A stretch of 5,386 bases of DNA from Bacillota bacterium (GTDB lineage Bacteria; Bacillota; Clostridia; Oscillospirales; JAKOTC01): the NCBI GenBank assembly GCA_029776465.1, contig JAKOTC010000123.1:1-5386 (forward strand). The letters run 5' to 3'. The notes below the pieces were generated by a model. That model made no database searches, was not told the origin of the DNA, and saw only the letters and a program-made list of their open reading frames with translations. Position 1 is the first letter of the stretch, and each line of letters begins with the position of its first letter. A program made the position numbers and the translations under genes. Positions 1-5,386 of the stretch are shown in pieces.

Positions 1-1208
1 CGAGGGAATATCTTTCGGCGGAGGCGGTGTCACTGACCCCCCACAAGGAGCTGAAACTATATACCACTCCGGAAATGCTGGAATTGGAAAAGCGCATGCT
101 GACTCAGGTGGAAGCGTCCCGCGATCACCGTTTTCATCCCGTCCGTTCCGGGGTGATGGAGTCCGTATTCAAGGAAAACCCCCATCTCCGCGAAGAGCAG
201 AAGACGGCCGTGGAACACATCGTTTCAGGGCAGGGGAGCATCACGGTGGTCAGCGGGATGGCGGGCACCGGAAAAACGACCATGCTCAAAGCGGCGTCGG
301 AAATCTGGAAGCTGGAATCCTACACGGTCCAAGGAGCAGCCTTGGCGGGAAAGGCGGCCGATGGCCTTGCCAACGAAGCAGGCATCGGAAGTGCCACCAT
401 CGCCAAACTTTTAGTGGATATCGACAAAGGCAGGACCGTTCTGACGGGGCAAACGGTTCTGGTGGTGGATGAGGCAGGCATGGTGGGAACCCGGCAAATG
501 GCCCGGCTGATCGAGGAAACGCAAAGGGCGGGAGCCAAACTCGTTCTGATCGGGGACGCCAGGCAGCTTCAGCCCATTGATGCCGGAGGGCCGTTCGGCT
601 CCATCGCTAAACGTCTGGGTGATATTCCGATGCAGGAAATCATCCGGCAGACGGAGGGATGGGCCCGGCAAGCCGTTCATGACATGGCGGACGGAAAAGC
701 CTCAAAGGCACTCGCCGCGTTTGCCGAAAGGGGGCAGCTCTTCATTGCCGGGGACAAACCCGGAGCCCGCGCTGCTTTGATGGAGGCGTGGAAAAGGGAG
801 GGAGTCGCCCACCCGGAAAGCCATCTTATTCTGGCGGCCACCAATCAGGATGCCGCCATGCTCAACCATGAAGCCCAAGCCCTCAGAAAACAGAAAGGGG
901 CCTTGGGACCTGACTTTTTGAAAGCGGGCGGGGAGGAATTCCACGTGGGAGACCGCCTTGTTTTCACCAAAAACGCGGCCCCGCGTGGAATCCGCAATGG
1001 TCAACTGGGGCTGGTGGAGAACCTCAATGCCGGCACCCGGACTTTGGAGGTGCGGATCGACAGCGGCCGCCTCGTGTCGGTGCCTTTGGACTACTATGAC
1101 AATGTGAAGCTGGGTTACGCCGTGACCACGCACAAAAGTCAGGGCATGACCACCCGGAACGCCTACATCCTTACGGATGAATCGATGCAGGACAAGGAAT
1201 TGTCCTAA
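1..1208 (+). CDS. mobF: MobF/TrwC-family conjugative relaxase, helicase part (5' end outside window, premature stop)
   Basis: This is the ATP-dependent helicase portion of a TrwC/TraI-type relaxase, which nicks the transfer origin and unwinds the strand sent to the recipient. The frame is open from the first bases (codons from position 3), with no stop before the GTG at 27, so that GTG is not a real start; the N-terminal nicking domain must lie to the left. Visible superfamily 1 helicase motifs are Walker A GMAGTGKTT (255-281), Walker B LVVDEAG (459-479, Asp 468-470, Glu 471-473), a GDARQLQPI motif (552-578) and a late YAVTTHKSQG motif (1116-1145). The segments YTTPEMLELEKRML and AALAGKAADGL are typical of MobF relaxases. 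The frame ends at TAA 1206-1208, directly before what should be motif VI. The same frame then continues as clear relaxase sequence to 1430. Family assignment is firm; the truncated product should lack helicase activity (inference). Confidence 0.93.
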   Translation, partial: REYLSAEAVSLTPHKELKLYTTPEMLELEKRMLTQVEASRDHRFHPVRSGVMESVFKENPHLREEQKTAVEHIVSGQGSITVVSGMAGTGKTTMLKAASEIWKLESYTVQGAALAGKAADGLANEAGIGSATIAKLLVDIDKGRTVLTGQTVLVVDEAGMVGTRQMARLIEETQRAGAKLVLIGDARQLQPIDAGGPFGSIAKRLGDIPMQEIIRQTEGWARQAVHDMADGKASKALAAFAERGQLFIAGDKPGARAALMEAWKREGVAHPESHLILAATNQDAAMLNHEAQALRKQKGALGPDFLKAGGEEFHVGDRLVFTKNAAPRGIRNGQLGLVENLNAGTRTLEVRIDSGRLVSVPLDYYDNVKLGYAVTTHKSQGMTTRNAYILTDESMQDKELS

Positions 1209-1430
1209 GTCCAGACTTCACGGGCCCGAGGGGTGACCCGGTTGTTCACCACCCAAATGGAGGCGGGACTGGAGCACGAGCGCCTTTCCAAGCTGATGAG
1301 CCAAAGCCATCAAAAACAATTGGCGACGGATCTTCAGGAACAGGAAATTCAAAACACTGCCGCAGCGCGTAACCTCGCCCTCCAGAAGCAGCAGATGATG
1401 GGAGGTCAGGATATCAGGCTGACGATTTAG
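1209..1430 (+). pseudogene. C-terminal remainder of the MobF relaxase, cut off by an in-frame TAA
   Basis: These 73 sense codons plus TAG continue the preceding relaxase in exactly the same frame. The first residues after the stop, VQTSRARGVTRLFTT, match the motif VI region of MobF relaxases (typically SYVQASRARG.TRLF), which carries the arginine needed for ATP hydrolysis. The tail is rich in Gln, Glu and Leu and ends in TAG at 1428-1430. The only fresh start is GTG 1233, which lies within motif VI and has GAGGG immediately against it with no spacing, so independent translation is doubtful. Because the residues on both sides of the stop are family-like, the lesion is probably recent or a base-calling error. 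Together with 1-1208 it is best treated as one gene with an internal stop. Confidence 0.85.
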
Positions 1431-1455
1431 CCCTGTTCCCCGTAATAAATTTGCT

Positions 1456-1470
1456 TGAGTGTTATACTCA
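1456..1470. repeat. 15-bp near-palindrome overlapping the predicted -10 (possible operator)
   Basis: TGAGTGTTATACTCA has perfect 5-bp arms (TGAGT and ACTCA) around GTTAT, and one mismatched pair inside the centre. It covers the predicted -10 hexamer, a position where a bound repressor would block transcription. It does not resemble the GGGAACA-type repeats at the right end of the window, so a different protein would be needed. A palindrome this short could also occur by chance. Confidence 0.3.
1460..1468 (+). promoter_or_regulatory. Extended -10 promoter element upstream of the coupling protein gene
   Basis: The nine bases TGTTATACT fit an extended -10 hexamer (TG-N-TATACT, hexamer 1463-1468). 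No convincing -35 is found at the usual distance (about 1438-1446 reads as GC-rich sequence without a TTGACA-like word), which is acceptable for extended -10 promoters. The expected transcription start is around 1475, giving a leader of only about 11 bases before ATG 1486. That agrees with the lack of a Shine-Dalgarno sequence ahead of that ATG. Sigma preference in this organism is unknown, so this remains a prediction. Confidence 0.4.
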
Positions 1471-1485
1471 TCGTAACTTAGTTCC

Positions 1486-3450
1486 ATGGCGATTTCCCAG
1501 TCCCAAGGCTCATGGCTCAGAACATTCTGCTATCTGGCGGCGGGAATTCTGGTGCTGTTGTCCCTTCCGGCGCTTTGGCAATCCTGGGATGGGTTCCGCT
1601 CCGCTGTGATGGCGGGGTGGTGCCTCGTTCTGATTGGAATTCTGTGGTCTCAAAAGCGGAAGATTCCCCTGCGGGTGTTTCCTTGGGTGAATGCAGCATT
1701 TGTCTTCTTTGCCGTAGTGCTGATCTACAATGCCGGACAAATCCACAGGGCCCGTAATATCTGGCAGTTCATGACTCTGACCGATCATGCGCCATGGACC
1801 CCCGGCCATACGTTGGGGCTTATGCTGGGCGCGGCCGCGGGTTTGGCGGCAATAAAGTTGGGTAAATCCAGCCCTCTCATGAATACGGAGGAAATTCTGT
1901 CGGGGCCCCGGCTGGTCACCATGGCGGAAGCCCAATCCAAAGTTCCGTTGAGCGGAAAACCTGACGAAAAGATTTTGTTTTGGGGAGGCCTCAATCTTCC
2001 GGAGCGTTGCGGCACCGAGCATTTTGCCATCGTGGGAACTCCGGGAAGTGGGAAAAGTTTGTCGATCCGTCTTCTCATGAAATCCGTGATTCCTTTTATG
2101 ACAAAGGGTTCGGGCCGCCGGGCTCTGATTTATGATGCCAAACGGGACACCGCCGCCCTTCTGCCCGCCTTACTGGAGGATATTGAGCCTCCGCCGGTCA
2201 CGCATTTTATGAATCCCTTTGATCTCAGGTCTTCCCCTTGGAAAATGAACCAGGATATCCGGGAAGGAGCCACAGCCCTGCAGATCGCTGGAATCTTCAT
2301 CCCCGAAACGGGAGGCGAATCCCAACCCTTTTTCCGCAACGCGGCCCGCATTCTCCTCGCGGGAGTCATGGAGGCTTTTACCCGTCTCGCACCCGACGAC
2401 TGGACCTTGAGGGATGTGATTCTGGCCCTGAGGTTCAAGGAACGCATCGTGGCTATTCTGGCCAGTCATCCGGAAACGGCGTCCCTTATCCCAAAATATG
2501 TCAGCGGCAAAAGCAGGGATGATGATGTGGCCACGACTTTGGATACTTTCCTTCGGCCCTTTTCCTTTGTCGCCGCCGCCTGGCATCACAGCGATCAGCC
2601 TGCTGTGAGTCTGGAACAATGGGCACGGTCTGAAGAACTTTTGATTCTGGGAAGCGACCCGAAATTTGATTCCATCCTGCAGCCCTTGAACCGGGCCATT
2701 TTTAAACGGGCTGTGGAACTGGTCCGGAGACAGCCGGACGTCAAAAAAGAGGAATCGCGCCAGTCATGGTTTTTTATTGATGAACTGCGCAATGCGGGAG
2801 CTCTGGAGGATATCGACAAATTACTGGTCGAGGGACGGTCCAAGGGGGCGTGCGTGGTAATCGGGTTTCAGGATTTGGCTGGGCTCCGGGAAGTTTTCGG
2901 AGACAAACGGGCGGACGAAATCATAGGCGCATGCGCCAACAAAATTTTTCTGCAAAACGGGGAGGGAACCACCATCGAATATGCGACCAAACATTTTAAG
3001 AGTCAGGAAGTTCTGGAAACCAAGGTTTCCAAATCCAGCGGCTGGTCCGCCTCCAGTAATTCCGTTTCCCAGCAGAAAACCATGAAACCGGTGGTTCATG
3101 AGGGATTGCTCAAAAGCCTACCCAAACCGGAAATGGGCCGGGTGGGCTTGAATGGCTACTGCGATACGGCCGCCGTGGGAACTCTTTCCCCATACCTCAT
3201 GGAATTGTCCCCCCAATTTCTCACGGGCCATCTACCGCGTGCCAACGAAGCGGTGGAGGGCTTCATTCCGAGACCTTCCGCTCATTTGGAGCTGCCCGAG
3301 TGGACGCGTGAGGACTTGAAAAGACTTGGTTTGGAAGTATTCAGCCATCTTGCCGCCAATGAAAAAGTTGTTAAAACCCAATCTGACGCCGAAAGTTCTG
3401 GGGGCGAAACCCAAGACGACACGGATCCGGACATTTTTCAAATCGAATAG
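1486..3450 (+). CDS. trwB: Type IV secretion coupling protein, TrwB/TraD (VirD4-like) family
   Basis: This 654-residue membrane ATPase would link the relaxase-DNA complex to a type IV secretion channel and drive DNA transfer. Three clear hydrophobic segments (about residues 14-31, 40-54, 65-81) and a weaker one (107-123) precede the cytoplasmic motor. Walker A is GTPGSGKS at 184-191 (Lys190). LIYDAKRD follows (Asp217). A helical stretch at about 257-365 corresponds to the all-alpha domain of this family. Walker B is WFFIDEL at 428-434 (Asp432, Glu433), and VIGFQD at 458-463 supplies the conserved Gln462. The last 25 or so residues are acidic, as in many coupling proteins. ATG 1486 is the first start after an in-frame TAA at 1474-1476; it has no Shine-Dalgarno. 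The gene follows the relaxase by 55 bases, the expected partner order, and appears intact. The symbol is given at family level only. Confidence 0.93.
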   Translation: MAISQSQGSWLRTFCYLAAGILVLLSLPALWQSWDGFRSAVMAGWCLVLIGILWSQKRKIPLRVFPWVNAAFVFFAVVLIYNAGQIHRARNIWQFMTLTDHAPWTPGHTLGLMLGAAAGLAAIKLGKSSPLMNTEEILSGPRLVTMAEAQSKVPLSGKPDEKILFWGGLNLPERCGTEHFAIVGTPGSGKSLSIRLLMKSVIPFMTKGSGRRALIYDAKRDTAALLPALLEDIEPPPVTHFMNPFDLRSSPWKMNQDIREGATALQIAGIFIPETGGESQPFFRNAARILLAGVMEAFTRLAPDDWTLRDVILALRFKERIVAILASHPETASLIPKYVSGKSRDDDVATTLDTFLRPFSFVAAAWHHSDQPAVSLEQWARSEELLILGSDPKFDSILQPLNRAIFKRAVELVRRQPDVKKEESRQSWFFIDELRNAGALEDIDKLLVEGRSKGACVVIGFQDLAGLREVFGDKRADEIIGACANKIFLQNGEGTTIEYATKHFKSQEVLETKVSKSSGWSASSNSVSQQKTMKPVVHEGLLKSLPKPEMGRVGLNGYCDTAAVGTLSPYLMELSPQFLTGHLPRANEAVEGFIPRPSAHLELPEWTREDLKRLGLEVFSHLAANEKVVKTQSDAESSGGETQDDTDPDIFQIE

Positions 3451-5008
3451 GAGGAGTGCCCTTTCCCGCCGCCAAGCTTCTTTCCGGGCCTTTTTCCCCG
3501 GAGCGGGCAAGGGAACACTGCTTCAGGGTTTGTTATGCGGAATACTGGCTTTTCTGGTTTTGGTCGGATGCGGTAAAAAACCTGCGGAGAAGGTATCTGA
3601 AACTCCGAAAGAGACCGCAGATAACCGGTTCCGGATGTATCTGGTCAGCAACCCCCCTTCAGAAACGGTCATTCCCGTCATGGAGCGCCCTCCAATTTCC
3701 GAAGGTCCGGCGGGTTCTCCTTTTGGGATCGTCGTTACCATGGCTCAGTTGCAACCCTTGTGGCGAAGCTCCCTGTCCTGCCGGTTGGAAAGCCCTGCGG
3801 GGAAAACCATTTTTCCTATCGGAGAGCAAAATATTTCTTTTGGCACCAATGAACAAGGCGGGTCATGGGCTTTTATTCCTGTAGCAAATGATTCCCCGAA
3901 ATATCCTGCAGGTTCATGGAAGGCTGTCATGGGAATTGCCGGAGTGGGGGAAATTCCATTTGGATTTGCTATTGCTGCCCCCACCGCAGCTCAGAAAGCG
4001 GCCTTGGCTGACCATGAGGAGGCACAGAAACAAGTGCTCAAGGCCTTCGCCAGTTTTTGGGTGGCTTTTCCCCATCCCGATCTCAAAATGACTTTTGTGA
4101 CTTCCACCAAGGCTTGGGGCATCACACCTCAAAACAAGTATAATTTATTTCAGGCCGCAGGATTGAGCTATGAGTGCGCACAAAGCTACATTTCCGATGC
4201 CGACCGCCTCAATGGAATATCCTACCGGGGAACCGTAGGATTTGGATTCACGCTGCACAGGCAATACACGCCTGAAAAGCGTTGGACCGACTGGCGGGAT
4301 GTAGACCGACCATCGGGTCCCATCAACGAAACGTGGCAGAAATACACCGGCAACAATTTTGCTGATTTTGACCGTAGCCCGCAAGCTCCCTGCATGCGTT
4401 TCACCGTCGAAAAAAGAGATGGAAATTGGGTGGTTACCAGCCGGGAAAAAGCGCGTTTTATCAATGGAGTCCGCCGGGATGATGAGGCGACTGTGGCCGC
4501 AGCACAGGCCAAGAAGGCTCAAAAGGAAAAGGAGGCAGAGGCCCTGCGGGAGATGGAGGCAGCCCAACGCAAAGAGAGGGCAAGGGAACGGGCCATGGAA
4601 GTAAAGATGGCGGAGTGGCGGGCTGCCAATGAAAAGGGGGGGCGGGGATATGTACCAAGTCTCCCACCGTCCAACGTCTCGGAATTCGACATCATGCTGG
4701 AGACAGACCCGCTGGAGGGTACAGGATTCCAAGAAAAAAAAGCAGGAGCGGATTACGGATCAGAAAATGCAGATCCCGTCAAAAATCTGCTTAATTCTCT
4801 GGTGAAGGAACACACCACTTTCTCAAGTGAACTATTCAGCGAGGATGAGGAAACTTTCCCCCCTCCCGTCGAAGTTATCCGTATTCTTACAGAAAATGGA
4901 CCTACCGAGCGCAGCTCGCAGAAACAGTTGGCTGAGTCAATGGAATCCACCGCCGAAGAGATTAAATCCCAACAACTTGCGACTCTCAAAGCCTTGGAGG
5001 AGTTATAG
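3359..5008 (+). CDS. Unrecognised lipoprotein with C-terminal coiled coil (start uncertain)
   Basis: From ATG 3359 the product is 549 residues. A basic N-terminus of about 50 residues leads into a hydrophobic run (about 54-70) ending in the lipobox LVGC, so Cys71 is the likely lipidated residue and the mature protein sits in the envelope. Next come a beta-rich, possibly immunoglobulin-like part (about 80-205), a Tyr/Trp-rich mixed domain (about 220-370, including RWTDWRDV), a strongly charged helical or coiled-coil stretch rich in Ala, Glu, Lys and Arg (about 374-430), and a polar, probably disordered tail with several acidic patches. I do not recognise the family. The ATG start overlaps the coupling gene by 92 bases and has no Shine-Dalgarno. 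TTG 3530 avoids the overlap but leaves a signal peptide with no positive charge. Position next to transfer genes suggests a secretion accessory or surface-exclusion role, by inference only. Confidence 0.75.
   Translation: MKKLLKPNLTPKVLGAKPKTTRIRTFFKSNRRSALSRRQASFRAFFPGAGKGTLLQGLLCGILAFLVLVGCGKKPAEKVSETPKETADNRFRMYLVSNPPSETVIPVMERPPISEGPAGSPFGIVVTMAQLQPLWRSSLSCRLESPAGKTIFPIGEQNISFGTNEQGGSWAFIPVANDSPKYPAGSWKAVMGIAGVGEIPFGFAIAAPTAAQKAALADHEEAQKQVLKAFASFWVAFPHPDLKMTFVTSTKAWGITPQNKYNLFQAAGLSYECAQSYISDADRLNGISYRGTVGFGFTLHRQYTPEKRWTDWRDVDRPSGPINETWQKYTGNNFADFDRSPQAPCMRFTVEKRDGNWVVTSREKARFINGVRRDDEATVAAAQAKKAQKEKEAEALREMEAAQRKERARERAMEVKMAEWRAANEKGGRGYVPSLPPSNVSEFDIMLETDPLEGTGFQEKKAGADYGSENADPVKNLLNSLVKEHTTFSSELFSEDEETFPPPVEVIRILTENGPTERSSQKQLAESMESTAEEIKSQQLATLKALEEL
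3449..3454 (+). promoter_or_regulatory. Perfect Shine-Dalgarno core AGGAGG without a well-placed start codon
   Basis: AGGAGG overlaps the TAG stop of the coupling protein gene, exactly where a ribosome binding site for the next gene would be expected. No ATG, GTG or TTG lies 5-10 bases downstream. The nearest is GTG 3456, one base away and in a different frame from the lipoprotein. The lipoprotein frame here reads AGG AGT GCC CTT, with no start. The site may be unused, or it may mark a lost or mis-sequenced start. Confidence 0.4.
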
Positions 5009-5020
5009 ATTTCTCTTTCT

Positions 5021-5284
5021 CTAGGCCTGCGGTAATTCCGAAAAAGGTATGTCCTTGTCGGGAAAAAGCTCTGTGATAGGAACCTGAAGCACCCGCGCCA
5101 GTTTCACAATCTCAAAGTCCCCCACCCACCGGAAACCGGATTCTATCTTGGCGACCGTTTCCCGGGAAATGTCCCATCCTGCTGCTTCGCAGGCAGTAGC
5201 CAAAGCGGCTTGGGACAGGCCCTTTTGATTGCGGATTTTGGCGACGTAAAAGCCGACGATGTTCAGAGGGTAATTCCGTCCCAT
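5021..5284 (-). CDS. Small XRE-type helix-turn-helix transcriptional regulator
   Basis: From ATG 5284-5282 the product is 87 residues and consists almost only of an XRE/Cro-C1-type DNA-binding domain. VAKIRNQKGLSQAALA (residues 14-29) is the first helix pair, DISRETVAKIESGFR (38-52) the recognition helix and following turn, and FEIVKLARVLQVPITELFP (57-75) the closing helices. The loop between the two helix-turn-helix helices (CEAAGWD) is longer than in standard XRE proteins. The frame stays open upstream to TTG 5362-5360, which has GAGGT 8 bases before it and would add 26 residues. I prefer the ATG because the extension is encoded by the tandem palindromes and is outside the domain, but the ATG lacks a Shine-Dalgarno, so the TTG remains possible. 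The gene is convergent with the lipoprotein gene, with 12 bases between stops. It probably regulates itself and perhaps a neighbour through the adjacent inverted repeats (inference). Confidence 0.85.
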   Translation of the reverse strand: MGRNYPLNIVGFYVAKIRNQKGLSQAALATACEAAGWDISRETVAKIESGFRWVGDFEIVKLARVLQVPITELFPDKDIPFSELPQA

Positions 5285-5312
5285 GGGAAATTGTTCGTAA
5301 ATGTGCTTGACG

Positions 5313-5330
5313 TGTTCTCGTTTGGGAACA
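5313..5330. promoter_or_regulatory. Operator-like 18-bp inverted repeat, copy A
   Basis: On the + strand this reads TGTTCTC-GTTT-GGGAACA, 7-bp arms with one mismatch around a 4-base centre. It directly abuts a second copy of the same design (5331-5348), with no base between. It lies just upstream of the preferred start of the XRE regulator, the usual place for an autoregulatory operator. Binding by that regulator is an inference. Confidence 0.6.
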
Positions 5331-5348
5331 TGTTCCCAATCGGGAACA
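5331..5348. promoter_or_regulatory. Operator-like 18-bp inverted repeat, copy B
   Basis: The + strand reads TGTTCCC-AATC-GGGAACA with perfect 7-bp arms. With copy A it forms a 36-bp tandem array. The junction of the two copies creates a further perfect 18-bp palindrome (5322-5339, TTGGGAACA/TGTTCCCAA). Three exact GGGAACA/TGTTCCC half-sites and one variant are present. Such spacing on one face of the helix would suit cooperative binding by two dimers. Confidence 0.65.
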
Positions 5349-5359
5349 AAATCCCGATT
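5338..5359. repeat. Inverted repeat with 8-bp perfect arms overlapping operator copy B
   Basis: AATCGGGA (5338-5345) and TCCCGATT (5352-5359) are perfect reverse complements separated by the six bases ACAAAA. The right arm stops one base before the TTG alternative start of the regulator (5362-5360 on the minus strand). In a minus-strand transcript it could form a small hairpin immediately after that TTG. It may instead be another protein-binding site, partly overlapping copy B. Confidence 0.5.
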
Positions 5360-5386
5360 CAACTTAATCTACCTCACTATGAAAAC

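Noticed and set aside
1233..1430. Independent small gene of 65 residues
   Set aside because: It is in the same frame as the relaxase and its sequence is the expected relaxase C-terminus. It is a fragment rather than a gene of its own.
3486..3500. Programmed -1 frameshift at the T5-C4 run
   Set aside because: Only five T residues are present, so no classic X-XXY-YYZ heptamer is formed and the A-site tRNA would re-pair poorly. A sequencing indel is a simpler explanation.
3456..3884. Separate 142-residue protein from GTG 3456 next to AGGAGG
   Set aside because: The spacing to AGGAGG is only one base and the composition (many Trp, Cys, Arg, Pro) is that of an off-frame shadow of the lipoprotein. 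Only its first codons could matter if a frameshift is involved.
4145..4732. 195-codon open frame on the minus strand
   Set aside because: It lies entirely opposite the lipoprotein gene, is Pro/Leu/Cys-rich as antisense frames often are, and shows no domain or signal.
5009..5020. Bidirectional terminator between the convergent genes
   Set aside because: The 12-base gap is pyrimidine-rich without a stem, and I found no GC-rich hairpin with a T-run in the flanking coding ends.
5313..5348. LexA (SOS) box
   Set aside because: The GAAC/GTTC half-sites resemble Bacillus-type LexA boxes, but those have four bases between GAAC and GTTC; here the inner pair has two and the outer pairs have eight. An XRE operator fits better.
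1..5386. The window length equals that of the phage phiX174 genome
   Set aside because: The sequence does not begin like phiX174 and encodes conjugation proteins, not microvirus proteins, so the length match is coincidental.

Overview
The window is a fragment of a conjugative DNA-transfer module. It most likely comes from a plasmid or an integrative element of a Gram-negative-type, didermal bacterium. Base composition is moderately GC-rich and fairly even by eye. The diderm inference rests on a MobF/TrwC-type relaxase-helicase, a TrwB/TraD-type coupling protein with N-terminal membrane segments, and a long lipoprotein. The regulator and general style would fit Verrucomicrobiota, but that is a weak impression, not a demonstrated placement.

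Layout, left to right. Positions 1-1430 (+) hold the helicase half of a MobF relaxase whose N-terminal nicking domain lies left of the window. The frame is broken at 1206-1208 by a TAA that replaces a conserved tyrosine just before helicase motif VI. The remaining 74 codons follow in the same frame up to a TAG at 1428-1430, so the gene looks like a recent nonsense pseudogene, or carries a base error. Positions 1431-1485 are a short spacer with a good extended -10 element overlapping a near-palindrome. Positions 1486-3450 (+) encode a complete, apparently intact type IV coupling protein. An unrecognised lipoprotein with a charged coiled coil follows (about 3359-5008, +); its start is uncertain. 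A small XRE-type regulator lies convergently on the minus strand (5021-5284, possibly from 5362), only 12 bases from the lipoprotein stop. No factor-independent terminator is visible between the two.

The right end, 5313-5359, holds the most structured non-coding signal: two directly abutting 18-bp inverted repeats (TGTTCYC-N4-GGGAACA on the + strand) plus a third overlapping inverted repeat with 8-bp arms. They sit at the 5' end of the regulator gene and look like its own operator cluster. A rightward gene may begin at the very edge (ATG at 5379), which would make this a divergent control region.

In function, the relaxase would nick and unwind the element, the coupling protein would recruit the relaxase-DNA complex to a type IV secretion channel (whose genes are not in the window), the lipoprotein may be an envelope accessory or exclusion factor (inference only), and the XRE protein probably controls one or more promoters of the element. 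No tRNA, rRNA, insertion sequence or CRISPR array was seen, and no stretch over 300 bases lacks a gene.
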